Assembly: GCA_036245525.1 (NCBI GenBank)
Contig: BTPG01000005.1
Coordinates: 180,634,623-180,698,622 of the forward strand
Length of the DNA stretch: 64,000 nt
Direction of reading: 5' to 3'
Source: Semisulcospira habei
Taxonomy: Eukaryota > Mollusca > Gastropoda > Semisulcospiridae
The notes beneath the pieces are model-generated. The model did no database searches. It worked only from the letters and a program-made list of their open reading frames with translations, and was not told the origin of the DNA. The position numbers and the translations under genes were made by a program. Of this stretch, positions 10,056 to 21,278 are shown piece after piece. Each line of letters starts with the position of its first letter. The first letter of the stretch is position 1.

Positions 10056-12695
10056 ACACCCTGTCTACAGCTTCTCCTGAGCGACATTTGGCGACAATTA
10101 TTGCCTCCAGTGTGCCCTGATTCATGCTGCCCCGGAAGTCAGTCTTGTTTTTTCTGACCAGTGAGAAGATACGCTCACAGTGGGCAGAAGAATGCGGTAT
10201 AGACAGTACAGACAGCATGATGGAAGGCAGAAGCTTGAATATTTGCTGTCCGTTGGTCTCCATCTTGCTGATCCTCCCCCACACTTCGTCTACCCTCTCA
10301 GTACCTTCTACACAGGTCCTAATGTCTGAGCACTGATAGACAGCAAACTCCTTCTGGATGTCTGTCACAGTGACCTCTTTCGGCAGCAGTACTGGGAATC
10401 TCTTGAGGAGATATTCCAGAGAGCCGAAGGAGCTATCCAGCTGCAGCGAAGGGTCTGTTACTTCAACATGCTTCAGAAGTTTGTCCTGAAAGGGAAGCTT
10501 CTTGAGAAGATAGGTGCAGCTTGCCTTGTAGAAAGCCTGGACATTGCCATAAAACTCTGTAACTCGTTCATCTCTGAGATAATTTTCTTTGGAGTTTGTG
10601 ATGAAGTCCCTGGCTTCTTGGCCAATGATCAAGTCAGCATGCTGTTTGAGGTTGTAGGATGAGCTGAAGTCAACATCCACAGAGTCTTTGTACAGCATGG
10701 CAGATGGCTTCACAAATCTTAGCTGTAACTGCCGCAGGAGTGATACCAGGCGCCTCCTCAAGACATGAACCTTGGGTTTCTCTGACTGCAACTCAGTGTT
10801 GACTTTCTCAAAGTCTTGAATGGCATCAGATAAGAATAAACAGTACAGCTTGTTGGTTGGAGACGAAAATACTCTCTTCAAGTCTCCTAGCTTCTTCTTG
10901 ACAACAGCTCCTGTCGCAGCTGACTCCTCCTCCTTGAAAAAGTCATACAGCGCATTCCAGGAGCTGATAATCCTTGGAAGGCACTGTCCAATACTCAGCC
11001 ATCTTGTTGGTGCATGCTTCAGGATCTTAGTTGCCTCCAAGTCGTGAAGCACTTGCATAGCCTTCAGTGCTGCCTGCCGCTTGCTGCTCTTTTCAAGGTA
11101 GTAGAACACGTCAATGAGGAGCTGGCACACATTCAGTGGAAGACAGGCAGCACCTGACATGAGAGTATGAAAAATGTTAGAACAGAAAAGGGTCATTAAA
11201 AGGAAAGAGAGCGTTAATTAAATGATGGTTCCGCTCCAGAGTACTAATTAGAAATACCTGTCGGGAGAGAAAGAAAATATATGTAAAGCAACAGCTAAGG
11301 CCATTCCAGGAGAAAAAGAGTGCCATACCGGAGCAGAAGAAAGCAGCACCTGTCAGAAATGCAATAAACAAGAGTGAAAAAATGTGAGAGCATACACTGG
11401 GAATTGCATCTTGGAAATGTCAATTTTTAATTGAAATTTAAAAAAAGATGATAAAAAGTTGGCAATACTACAATTACAAACTGACATTAAAAATATGAAA
11501 GCAAGATATTAACCTTTCTCAGCAGCAATGTGGATAAGGTGGCAGACACATCCTGCGAGGTACAAGTTGGGGTGTCGCCGCAGCATAAACCCATACACCC
11601 CCTTATCTTGTCCCACCATCACGTTTGCATTGTCTGAACCAAGCGCAAGACAGTTCTCCCAGGGAACACCATGGGCCTCCAGTTCGTTTTGGATAAGATT
11701 GAAGATTCTCTCACCTACAAAATGATAAAAATAAGGTAAAGGCACAGTCTACAGATACAAGCAATCTGGCCAGCTCTTGTCTTGAAAAAGTTGAAATAGA
11801 AAATCATTCAATGACATTTTTTTTGAATTTTTTCAGAATGCTTAAATAAGGTGTTCGAACATACATTAAGAACAGAGCCTCGTTTTAATTTAAAACTCGT
11901 CCATTCAATCTTCTTAAATCAACTTTCTTCATTTAGGTGCCAGTAATTTCTGTAATTTGAGTAAACAAAAAACGAATCAGAGGAGAAGCTATATTTAATC
12001 TCTATTGTATGGGAGGGAAAAAATGACTTACCAGTTGCTGACCCTTCAAGTGCAGGCAGCGACAGTGCATCTGACCGCACTTCCATTGTGTCCGGATCGA
12101 CGGTTCTGACAATCAAGGGGAAGAGCTTGGAACCACCTTTGTCGTTGCTGCCGTCAGTGGAGAGGGTGAAAGGTCTGGATATCATGCGGGCTGCTAGGTT
12201 GAATGTGGTCTTCGCGGCGATCTCTTTCACCAGAGCAGTTCCTTTGCTCCGACCACACTGAAAATTCTTCGCAATTTTTGAATCCGGGAACATGACTTTT
12301 ACACATTTGCTCAGCTTGTCTAAAGAGGCCATCGGAAGATTCAAGTCCACCACCAAGTCTACCATCATTGTTTCTGCTCGGATGACTTCCAGGTCCTTAT
12401 CGTGGGACGTAGATGGCGATTCCTTCACAAAAAAGCCCGTTATCTTGGTGGCTTGGCTCTTGCGTAGGTGTTCGTTTGTCTTGTGCTTTTCAGTTTCCAC
12501 GTGTCGGGTGATGTCGTTTTTCCCGCCACTACGAATAGAGAGATCCGACGCACATATTTCACAATACGCAAATGATTCACCTTTCTTCCCTGCTTTCATA
12601 AAAGGAAATTCCTCCGTATATTCAGCACGGAAGTCTTGAAATCTCATGCGCTTTTTGGAATCATCGCCATCAGCCTTTTTCCTTTTTGACGCCAT
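9994..12695 (-). CDS. hAT-transposase-like protein with BED-type zinc finger, three exons
   Basis: The minus-strand exons 12695-12032, 11714-11514 and 11153-9994 join in one frame to 675 codons including the stop (674 residues). Junctions: ACTG|GTAAGT to TTTGTAG|GTGAGAG, and AAAG|GTTAAT to CATGTCAG|GTGCTGC; both introns are phase 1. The N-terminus has a BED-like finger (C45, C48, H65, H71), then a hAT transposase core: a first-aspartate motif LSTDGSND (D181), a second SDNANVM (D249) and a C-x-C-H-x2-H cluster (277-283). Near the C-terminus is the hAT dimerisation motif SIPHSSAHCERIFSLV. In the family these proteins cut and join DNA in the nucleus, or act as DNA-binding regulators once domesticated. 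All parts are present without a frame break. No terminal inverted repeats were found, so active element and domesticated host gene are both open. It resembles the ZNF862/ZBED-like group in layout. Confidence 0.85.
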
Positions 12696-13017
12696 TCTAA
12701 CAACTTCGATCTTCGCTCCTTTGCTTGCTGGTTCGTTTCTGAATCGTCACTTTATCCTCTGCTCATGCGCACAACAATCTCGGTAAATTCCGTGACAAAA
12801 CTAAACCATAACTGACCAATCAGAGGTTAGAAACGTAAACCGGTTCCGATTCAGCATACGTGATATGATTACTCTACCGCCTCCACCCACCCCCCCCCCC
12901 TCCCACAATCCCTTTTCCGGAACAGCCGCAGCGATTATCGTATTCCCGGAACACCCATCCTATTTTTAAGAAAAATCGGAACAAATACGGGTACACCGGA
13001 ACGGTAGGCAGCTCTGT
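12696..13017. other. 5' flank of the hAT-like gene
   Basis: Non-coding, with a C-run at 12886-12902. No clear core promoter. CCGGAACACCCATCC (about 12944) loosely resembles CAGGAACACCCACC at about 9735 beyond the gene's other end, but in the same orientation rather than inverted. Confidence 0.5.
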
Positions 13018-13090
13018 TATTACACACTCCAGAATTATTTTTAATTTTGTAATAATTACAAAATTAAAAATAATTCTGGAGTGTGTAATA
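13018..13090. repeat. Perfect 73-bp palindrome F
   Basis: 36-base arms (TATTACACACTCCAGAATTA, then TTTTTAATTTTGTAAT) repeat without a mismatch around one central A. It is AT-rich, unlike families A-E, and has no TTAA at its ends. No second copy was seen. Confidence 0.95.
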
Positions 13091-14084
13091 CTGAGGCTGA
13101 ACTGTTCGTATGAAAGTCTAATACACAACCTCCACCCCACTTCACAAGTACAAGTGTTTACATGCCTGTCCGTATAAATAAATAAAAAATAAATAAATGT
13201 ATAAATGTAAGACGAACCTTATAAATTACAATCACGAATGAGTCAATCATCGATTGATAATTTATCTTCAAACATAACTGGTGAATAGTATCAAATAGTA
13301 CCAATCAAATGCCTTTTAGAGGTCGTTTGACTGACCTCGGAGCGCACGTTTTTCGCAAATATCTCCACAAAGAACCATTTTTCTGTATCATTCAGTGACA
13401 GTTGACCCAATGCGATATTTACTTTTAAGAAAATCGAACAATGTGTCAGTTTTGCTGTAAAGTCGTAAAATTTAGGATTAAAAAAAAAAGAAAAAAAAAA
13501 AGACTGATTTTACATCCCTAAATGTGCCCCAGATATATTAAGCCCAGTACAAGAGAAATCCATTTTCACGTGAATTGGTCAAGTTTTCAAACCTAAACAG
13601 CGCAGGGCATACATGAAGTCTGCATACTTGACCTCGATATTGAAATCTACCGGGGCTCTACTTAGGGTATTGAAAATGGCTTGGTTTTTTTTTTTCACCA
13701 ATTTTTGGGCGACTGTACAGCAAAATGGACAAATCACAGAGTTCAGTAAAAAAAAAAAAAAAAAAAAAAAAAATACTGATTCCATATTAGGTCAATTGGC
13801 ACTAAATGATGTTTGTTCTTAAACTGGTACAGAAAAGTCTTTCTTTTGGTAGATATTTGGGGAAAATGTTGTGCTCTCCGATGTCAAACGGCCTATACAA
13901 AATCTCCCGGTACTGACGAGCACCGCATGACACCTAGTACCATGTAACCCTTGCAGTAATCCTGTAACTGCCAGTAATCACGAATTTCGCGTCTGAAAGC
14001 ACTGCAAAATGACCGACATTCGCTTGAACAACAACAACAACAAAAAGTGTAAGCTGATGGGGCCAAAATAGGCGAGAACAACAC
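13091..14084. other. AT-rich non-coding DNA
   Basis: Poly-A runs at 13480-13501, 13688-13697 (T) and 13747-13772. No recognisable gene or repeat family. Confidence 0.6.
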
Positions 14085-14218
14085 AGGACTAACAAGAGAC
14101 ATACAGGACTAACAAGAGACATAAATCTTCATGAGCCCCCGCGAATGCGGGGGCTCATGAGGATTTATTTTTCTTGCAGATGGGTAGCATTCGCTTACTC
14201 TGGCAGTTAAGGGGTTAA
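14085..14218 (+). mobile_element. Family A2 element with duplicated arm start
   Basis: AGGACTAACAAGAGACATA occurs twice in a row (from about 14085 and 14105). The stem proper is 14111-14177 with a GCGAATGC apex, and the right end is AAGGGGTTAA. Confidence 0.85.
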
Positions 14219-14285
14219 ACTAGACCATAATAATTCCCCCCCCCCCCTCCCCCCCTCTTCTCCGTCGTTTTTCCTCGGAAACAAA

Positions 14286-14391
14286 AAGACAGCAACTCCA
14301 TTTTTGTGAACAGCGAGATTTCCATTGTATTACGGCTGAAAATCGCGCTTTTCAGACAAACGGACTTACCGCGTTTTGCCTTCCTCCTGCC
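14286..14391. repeat. Family G palindrome, diverged
   Basis: AAAGACAGCAACTCCATTTT, then CGAGATTTCCATTGTATTAC, then the complementary arm with GAAAATCGCGCTTTTC and ACGGACTTACC. Two better copies lie at 58.8 and 60.7 kb. Confidence 0.7.
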
Positions 14392-14559
14392 TCATTATTC
14401 TCTCCTGGCATCTGTCTTCTCTTATAGTCTGACTTCATTACTCCTGCGCGGTGGACAAGAGTTAGTTCTGAGTAATTGGGACACCGGTGGATGTGTTAAA
14501 ATCCCTCGTGTTTTCCACCCTACGAGGGGCAGAGATGTGTGCAAATGAGATCCAGCAAA

Positions 14560-14623
14560 AGACATAAATTCTCATGAATCCGTGCACCCTTCAGAGGTAT
14601 CCGAGACCCTATGCCTTTTGCAG
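14560..14623. repeat. Family A stem, degenerate
   Basis: GCAAAAGACATAAATTCTCA on the left and CCTATGCCTTTTGCAG on the right; the centre is eroded. Confidence 0.6.
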
Positions 14624-14756
14624 ATAGAGTGCGGTTTGTGCCCAGAAAGTTCATTACGGCGGAAACTAACAGGCAGATGGTACCGTCGGCCGAGCCTCGC
14701 CGTCCCCTTTCCTGCCTAAGGAACTCCTACAAATGGAACCTACAATACCCAATACT

Positions 14757-14811
14757 CTTCATGAGTCCCCACAGGTTTCCTTGGCTCATGAGGATCTATG
14801 CCTCTTGCAGC
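14757..14811. repeat. Family A stem, right arm plus loop
   Basis: CTTCATGAGTCCCC on the left and GGCTCATGAGGATCTATGCC, then TCTTGCAG on the right; the outer left arm is missing. Confidence 0.7.
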
Positions 14812-15465
14812 TGCGCGTGGCTTGCTATGGGCGGACAAACGGCATAGGCTGTGTCCACTGATTGACATCTTTACCGGGATCACACGCGACTGGGCAGTGT
14901 CCGTCACTTTCTTTGTTACAAGGGGAAACTTGTATGTCTTACTTCCCTTCCAAAATAGCTCAGGTCTGGCTTACGTACAAGTCGCAAGAGAAGGACTTGA
15001 GGGAGGCTTAAAAAAAAAAAAAAAACTGTCAGTCAGTACAACCGTTTTCTTTGTGTTTTTCCTCTGTGACCGTGCAAACAATAAGCTATACTGGTGATAA
15101 TGTAAAATATCACTGGTAGTGGTATTTAAAATATCATTAACATATCATATATTATCTACAACCATAGCTAAATTAATATATCAGACGCCTATAAGCAAAC
15201 TTTTGTAACGCATTGTGTACTTTAGATTATTAAATTTCATGTTTAAACTGAGATTTTCTTTGATTTAAAAAAAAAAAATTTGGGGGGTGGGGGGGGGGTG
15301 GTGGTGGTGGTGGGGGGGGGGGGGGATGGGGGGTGGGGGGCGGGGTTGAAGAGACATTAAATACAATGGATTCTTTCAGTCATGCTAACAATAACAACGG
15401 TTAAGGTTTCTCATTTTCTCCATGATGTATCTGCTTGCTGTCACGAATGTACAAAGGAATATTAA
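14812..15465. other. Unassigned, with G-rich tract
   Basis: Poly-A (15010-15026), AT-rich DNA, then a GGGGTGG/GGT-rich tract (15282-15345). No gene. Confidence 0.6.
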
Positions 15466-15530
15466 CCCTTTGGCTGTCGCTACTGGCCACTGCCCCTGCT
15501 TGCAGGCTGGAATAATTTAAAGTCGGTTCT
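15466..15530. repeat. Family C end joined to family D flank
   Basis: TTAACCCTTTGGCTGTCGCT (C left end) runs straight into GGCCACTGCCCCTGCTTGCA, a sequence that otherwise follows the D element near 16580. Confidence 0.55.
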
Positions 15531-15806
15531 TCCACGAGAGACCGGCTATGCAAGCCTTTACATCGTCATTGCATCGCAAAAAGACTGTTCCATGTTTTGT
15601 CACCACTCTCAGACTTCCGCATTGAACCACCAGTGTTGGCAGCCGTGTGCATAAAAACTATAACCAGGCTAGTAAAAAGGAAAAAAAGGAAACAAAAGGT
15701 ACACATAACAGTTATGGATAGTATCGACTGTACAGCTGTGACATTTGTCAGTGTCACGTTTTCATAAACTATGTCTGTGGATAAAACTGAAAAAAGAAAC
15801 AAACGA

Positions 15807-15807
<1 letters not shown>

Positions 15808-15849
<42 letters not shown>

Positions 15850-15850
15850 G
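15808..15850. repeat. (ATT)n microsatellite
   Basis: About 14 ATT units. Confidence 0.97.
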
Positions 15851-16135
15851 GTCCTTAAGTTAATCTATAATAACTGGTATAAGTTTTGAGTCACGAATAA
15901 ATTTCGTTTTTAGGAAAACCTACCCACGACTGGTGGAATGCTATTAAACATCAAGCGAAATCGTAAACCGGTTTACTTTTTGGGATTGGGCATGACCAGC
16001 GCCGCTGACAAGATCTTGGTTATTTACACACTAAAGGGATCGATCGGCGACTGCGGACGAAGTGCTTCGACGTATCCATCCGGTGGCCACATAAATGACC
16101 CCTTCATCAAACACCCTACGGAAATGTCATACTAT

Positions 16136-16314
16136 CTGCGCCAGGCATAGACCCCCATGCGCCCCTCGCAGACGCAGCTCTTCGCTGCAAAATCACAACG
16201 TCTGCACTGAAGACGAACACATTTATAGATATACTCTGGCAGTTGCAATCCCACTAATGCAACAATGTCGTACAAATTTAAAGCGGGGGCTCATGAGGAT
16301 CTATGCCTCTTGCG
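16136..16314 (+). repeat. Family A stem split by a ~105-bp insert
   Basis: The left arm (TGCGCCAGGCATAGACCCCC, ending in CGCAGACG) and the right arm (GCGGGGGCTCATGAGGATCT, then ATGCCTCTTGC) are separated by unrelated sequence at about 16178-16282. Confidence 0.65.
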
Positions 16315-16437
16315 CACAAACGTGATTCTCACTCAGTCCGAGTCTGCGAAAGGTATTCAAATAGCGATCTACCAATGGCCGACATTTTCGCAGGCACTCT
16401 ATAAAGTCATTTCAAGATGACTGCATTTCGATGCCTG

Positions 16438-16587
16438 GGGTCAGTTGCACGAGTGACTTTAGTCCTGCGTCAGCCGAAAGGCAAGCGGTGCTCCGCTGCA
16501 GTCCTGCGCCAGCCACTAAGCAAGGTGCTCCGCTATAGCTTAGTGGTTGGCGCAGGACTAAGCTCACTCATATAACTGGCCACTGCC
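16438..16587 (+). repeat. Family D palindrome
   Basis: GTCAGTTGCACGAGTGACTT to CTCACTCATATAACTGGCC. It carries an extra CAGCCGAAAGGCAAGCGGTG piece in the left arm, and its right arm is shortened near the apex (GCTATAGCTTAGTGG). Confidence 0.8.
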
Positions 16588-17303
16588 CTTGCTTGTAGTA
16601 CATAATAAGTTATGTATTCGATTCTTTGTCTCTTGCTCAGTGGACTCGCACAAATGCACTGGGAGCTGCGCTCCTACGTCCTCAGATAAAGGAGATTACG
16701 GGGTGTGTGATTCATGACATCCGCAGCCTTGAGGGACCAGCACTGATGTGCAGAGGTGCTGGTTTAGGTCCCGCAGAGGTCGGGCGGCTATTATTCGACA
16801 TGCACTCAGGCTCTTTTCTCTCGCTTGAACTAACGCTGTTAAGAAAAAGAGATCAATACTGCTGGAATGTCGTATCTGTATATGTTGTCAATTTTATTTA
16901 TTTTTATCCATTTATTTGAACTTGTACTTGAAAGAAACGAGACACAAGCAATAAACCTGAATCATTTTTTTATCATTAATGCAATAATATATTATTATTA
17001 TTATTATTATTAAATACAATTATTTTTTTAATTAATATTAGTATTATTATTATTTTTGGCTTGACATTTTCTACTTTTTTAAAAAATCGCAAGTGTAATA
17101 ACATTTGTTATTTATGATATAATTTTAAAACTAATATAATGTGATAATATTTAGTTCGTCCATTTATTGTGTGTTCTCAGTATTCCCTTAGTTCCAATGC
17201 GAATGTTAGTTTCCCCGCCATAAGTAAATTATCATTGTCAGTAAATTATTCTCCTTTATTTTCCTTTTATTCTGTAGAGCGACATACTCCATGCAGTGAA
17301 GGG
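16588..17303. other. Unassigned, AT-rich
   Basis: A 97-residue plus frame (16626-16919) followed by AATAAA (16951) and AT-rich DNA could be a retroposed transcript end. I recognise nothing in the protein. (ATT)n at 16989-17012. Confidence 0.4.
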
Positions 17304-17476
17304 TTAACTCATTCTCGTCAGTCCCGACACACCAGATCAAATTATGGATTGACCATGGTAGTTCAAGGGTGGTGCCAGAATAGCTTGGCGCCTATATTCT
17401 GTCTCTTGCAATGTACTGCAGTCCTCAGAGGACAACTCCAAAACGTGGGTATTTCGTTCATGGGACAATGGTTTAA
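17304..17476 (+). mobile_element. Family B2 element, right arm deleted
   Basis: TTAACTCATTCTCGTCAGTC at the left. The left arm runs to AGCTTGGCGCCTATA, then the sequence jumps to the right shoulder (GCAGTCCTCAGAGGACAACT) and TTTAAAC. The right stem arm is gone. Confidence 0.85.
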
Positions 17477-17989
17477 ACGATCGCAATAGATCCTTAAAAA
17501 TGTTTAATGTACTAATAGGTCTTAGAATAATTCTGGACTAAGGGACTAAATAAATTATTATGTTTGAATATCGTACAATAACATTTCTGCTGTTCCCCGT
17601 GGGGTGGGGGTGGGAGGCCTCATCAGACTGCTTTATTCATCGTCCAAGTTAGGATTGATCATGCCTGATGATGAAGTGTACGGTCAAGGGGACGCAACGC
17701 CACACTAGGGATACAGACTCATCCATGAGACTCAGTTCTGAGTTTTCGTCCCTGCGTCAATGTTCATCCACAATGAAGGGGAGAGAAAGCAGGAATTCGC
17801 GAACGGCCTAATTGGTAAATAACTACTGTGCAATGCAGTCCAGCCCCTTTGATCGACCAGATGGAACCCACGGCATACAAGTTACGTTTCCTGACGGTTG
17901 CGTCATCACGATACGCCCTCCTAGATAATCAACAACGAGTAGAGTTACTGTAAACGGAGCAAAATTAATCTTATAACTTGTTATTGCAG
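17477..17989. other. Unassigned non-coding DNA
   Basis: No repeat family or gene recognised. Confidence 0.5.
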
Positions 17990-18258
17990 AGAATGAAATT
18001 GGGCGAAGAAGATGGGGATGGATTGGTCACAGTCTGAGAAAGCCAGCTTCCAGTATCACTAGGCAGGCATTGTCAGGGAACCCCCAGGGAAAGAGGAAAA
18101 GAGGCAGGTCGAGAAACACCTGGCGTCGAGACCTCCAAGCAGACTGGGAACCACCTCGAGTAAAATCGAAGGAGAAGCACAGGACAGGAGTCGTTGGAGG
18201 TCTCTCGTCGACGGCCTATACCCTGGGAGGGGTGACAGGCGTAAGTAAAGTAAGTTCT
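17990..18258 (+). pseudogene. LINE 3' end fragment
   Basis: The plus frame reads RRWGWIGHSLRKPASSITRQ, then GKRKRGRSRNTWRRDL: the C-terminal tail of a LINE reverse transcriptase. After an internal deletion or frameshift it resumes as RSRWRSLVDGLYPGRGDRRK and a stop, followed by a short (AAGTA)-like tail. It differs in wording from the LINEs at 0.6 and 46 kb, so it is a separate family. Confidence 0.85.
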
Positions 18259-18328
18259 TATTGCTAGCACTGAAAATGTTTAACACCGAGTCACCTCCGA
18301 GGAAAATCAGTTCAACACCACCCAACCG

Positions 18329-18387
18329 TGCGAGAGGCATAGATCCTCACGAGCCCCTCAATTGCGGGGAGTCATTAAGATCTGAAA
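18329..18387. repeat. Family A stem, degenerate right arm
   Basis: GCGAGAGGCATAGATCCTCA intact; the right arm is decayed to GGAGTCATTAAGATCTGA. Confidence 0.65.
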
Positions 18388-18431
18388 GCCCATTGTATTC
18401 TTGTTAGACTATCTTTAACTTTGAAATGACA

Positions 18432-18650
18432 ATGATTTAATAATGATAATAATACGTAGTATTGATATGGCGCATTTCTCATAATTTATAATATAGCTCA
18501 ATGCGCAGGACATAGCCGCGAACTGAACCCAACAAGCACGCTCACGTGAATCACGCGCATTCCCTCACTCCACGCTGTACATAAACACAGAACATTCACG
18601 TGGTGCTAAGGGCAAGCTCTAGCGAGCTACTGAAATTTTTTGGGAAATTT
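18432..18650 (-). mobile_element. SINE 3' part
   Basis: Shares CGCGAACTGAACCCAACA, then GCACGCTCACGTGA, then ACATTCACGTGGTGC with the full copy at 54951-55376. Its AAT-rich tail lies at 18432-18455, so it is on the minus strand. The tRNA-like head is absent. Confidence 0.75.
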
Positions 18651-18717
18651 AAATGGTTTTTTTATATTTTTGAAATTTGCTCAAGTGGAATTTCCAAAAT
18701 ACCATGCAGTGACGGAG

Positions 18718-18989
18718 TTAACTCTTTTAACTCCAAGACCGCACTCACCAAATTTTGGAGCCGTCACCTGACGACTACATACCAGCTGCAGGAGTTGGTG
18801 GGCCATGATAATTCAGGACATGGGTCGGAAATGATCAGGCACTACTCCACGAGATGGGTCGACCATGATAATTCAAGGGTAGCGCCAGATTAGCTTGGCG
18901 CCTGACGGCGCCAAGCTAATCTGGCGCTACCCTTGAATTGTCATGGTCGATCCATCTCTTGCTGACCCGTCGGGGTAAGAAGGGGTTAA
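18718..18989 (+). mobile_element. Family B1 element with doubled left part
   Basis: TTAAC occurs at 18718 and 18728. The stem (18859-18950) carries GGTAGCGCCAG against CTGGCGCTACC, a private change on both arms. A second, partial arm start (GGGCCATGATAATTCAGG) precedes it. The right end is GTAAGAAGGGGTTAA. Confidence 0.85.
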
Positions 18990-18999
18990 TGTCCAAATA

Positions 19000-19386
19000 A
19001 TGGAGCACGCCACTGAAATAGCTGCACCTCACCTTGCCCAGAAGCTCAAGCGCCCCCCTTTGGTACGAAGGGCACTCGTGGACAAGACCCGGGGCATGCT
19101 GCCGCTACTGCGCCTGCCTTCTTCCCTGCAGCCGGGGAAGCTGTCACGGTCCTGGCCGGGGGCAATGTGCACAACGCGTGTCGCCGGGCCGATGGGGGCG
19201 ATGAAGCTATTATGTTTAGTGGCCTGCTGTGCGGTCGGCTTTTGCACCCTTTCCGGGGCTTTCTCTGTGGACCCCCTCTTGTACATTCTGGCTGACGGGG
19301 TTCAGAGTTTGTACAATTTGGGGCGGGGGTTATACTTTTTTTTAACAGTTTCAGAGGCAATTTCCCAATTTTGTCCGTCTATGTAA
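19000..19386 (+). other. GC-rich 128-codon open frame, unrecognised
   Basis: A single open frame. Its middle (MKLLCLVACCAVGFCTLSGA) looks like a hydrophobic signal or anchor segment, but comparable open frames exist on the opposite strand because the DNA is GC-rich. No domain recognised; probably not a gene. Confidence 0.15.
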
Positions 19387-19819
19387 GTTGTACCGAGTCC
19401 CGGTCACCTGCACGCAACACTCTTTTGTACTTTTTTTTTTGGTGACGGTTTTTGTAAGAGTTTGTAAGAGTTTAGGTTAACACTTTCTGAACCACAGTTG
19501 TTTTAGGTAGATGTCGCCGTTTTCGCGTCTGGGTACGCTGTAACCAAGTCACGACAACACTGATTAGAACACTGAGTGGTTGGGCACTAGACAAAATTAA
19601 TGCACAGTTTTTCCGTTTGGTGACCGTTAATATAGGTTTCTCAGTTTTGGGGGCAGTTATGCCGGAGAGTGTCTTCGTAAGCAGACCGAGGAAGCGAATC
19701 AACGCGGCTTTTCGCTACAGTTTTAAACAGATAATATCTTACAAAAGTAAGGTACAATGCATATAATGCATATAGTCAGCCTCTGGCGGCGATCGTGTCG
19801 TAACAGTATGCATAAATGG
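19387..19819. other. Unassigned non-coding DNA
   Basis: No repeat family or gene seen. Confidence 0.5.
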
Positions 19820-20075
19820 CAGTGCTCAGTGAGGTCTATGTAGACAGGAAAGCTAGCTGAAAGAGCCAAGTGGAATATATTCAGTGCTCAGTGAGGTCTA
19901 TGTAGACAGGAAAGCTAGCTGAAAGAGCCAAGTGGAATATATTCAGTGCTCAATGAGGTCTATGTAGACAGGAAAGCTAGCTGAAAGAGCCAAGTGGAAT
20001 ATATTCAGTGCTCAGTGAGGTCTATGTAGACAGGAAAGCTAGCTGAAAGAGCCAAGTGGAATATATTCAGTGCTC
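19820..20075 (+). repeat. Minisatellite, 62 bp x 4
   Basis: Unit starts CAGTGCTCAGTGAGGTCTAT and ends GCCAAGTGGAATATATT. Copies start at 19820, 19882, 19944 and 20006 and differ by about one base; a fifth start is cut off at 20068. Confidence 0.97.
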
Positions 20076-20388
20076 GATTCTCAAAGTCCGTCAATACATA
20101 CTGTCCAATTCCACTCAACACAGTCCATTCACGTGTAGCTTGTCTTCCCCTAAATCACTCGACTGTCAGTGTCACGATGATGTGTTTGTAGTCTCGTTTT
20201 GCGCACAGAATTTTTCTTCTTCTTGCATGTCGGTTGCAGACGAATCCTCGGCAAAATACGATGGGCTTCAAACACTTCACAAGACACGTCCAGAGGCCTT
20301 CCGTTTAGGTATCCGCTTGTGAAACTTGTATCTGGTGAATCAAGTGCGTAGCGCAGTTTCATAATTGGCGCTCCGACCAATAGACGTT

Positions 20389-20573
20389 CGGAAATCAGAA
20401 ATAAGTCAAAATTGCACGTGTTTCGACTAAAACAGTGGATGAAAACCCGGACAAACATGCGGTTGCTTGTTTGTCCGGGCATTTCATCCACGCATGTTTG
20501 TTTGTCCGGGATTTTCACTATCCACTTTTAGTCGAAACAAGTGCAATTTTGACCTACTTGTGATTTCCGGAAA
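20389..20573. repeat. Family I palindrome
   Basis: CGGAAATCAGAAATAAGTCA, then AAAATTGCACGTGTTTCGAC, then CCCGGACAAACATGC, with the complement following. The inner arm (GTTTGTCCGGG) is present three times, as if half-duplicated. Confidence 0.85.
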
Positions 20574-21015
20574 TTGGCGTAGTAAAGCCTTTTCGTTACG
20601 AGCACACTGCTTGGTGTGAATTCCCTTGTGATATCTGGCGTCGGTAGCCGAGTCCGTTCAAAAAGACGCACAGTGTTCCGAATCCTTGAATGACAATGAC
20701 GCAGATGCTGAGTTCCTTCTACTGCCAGCCCAGTGTTCTTCCTCTGAAAAATTCGCACAGAAATAGAGCCACTCAGCCTTGACGCAATACAATGGGAGAC
20801 AGATCGACCATGACTGTCACAGTTCGCGTTCGCCTTGCCTGGGCTGTAAGGGGTTTATCACGATTCTCATACGATCGATGTGATTCAACCGAGCCAAGAA
20901 AACAAAACAAAAACCTGGTATTTCTTCAGGTGTTCTCAAGACCACTCTAGCTTGTCCCGCGCGGAATTAACGATGCTCTCCAAAAGAGGAAAGACCACAT
21001 GTTCAATACCCTTAT
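20574..21015. other. Unassigned non-coding DNA
   Basis: Only a short CAGATCGACCATGA (about 20800) recalls family B. No gene. Confidence 0.5.
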
Positions 21016-21072
21016 TAACCCTTTGGCATTCGGTAGCACTTTTCTTGTCGCGACGATTCCTGCAGGAATCAC
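21016..21072. repeat. Family C left arm only
   Basis: TTAACCCTTTGGCATTCGGT to CGCGACGATTCCTGCAGGAA; no right arm. Confidence 0.7.
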
Positions 21073-21185
21073 CTGCATCAAAATCACTACCAACACTCGA
21101 CGAGCTAATTTACCGAATTAAAAAAATTCTACTTAGAGTGAGTTCGGTTGCTTAGTCTTTTTTTTTTTGTGTGTGTGTATTAGCT

Positions 21186-21278
21186 AGACGGTGCGTTTCG
21201 GAAGCGGTTTTTGTCGCGATGATTCCCGTAGGAACCATAGCGATAAAAACCGCTACCCGCGACACGCAATGGGTTAAG
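21186..21278. mobile_element. Family C element
   Basis: Left arm GCGGTTTTTGTCGCGATGAT, apex CCCGTAGGAACC, right arm ATAGCGATAAAAACCGCTAC, right end CGCAATGGGTTAA. The outer left end is diverged. Confidence 0.8.

Noticed and set aside
19000..19386. 128-codon frame with a signal-like segment as a secreted protein gene
   Set aside because: GC-rich DNA gives long frames on both strands here; no domain, intron or start context supports it.
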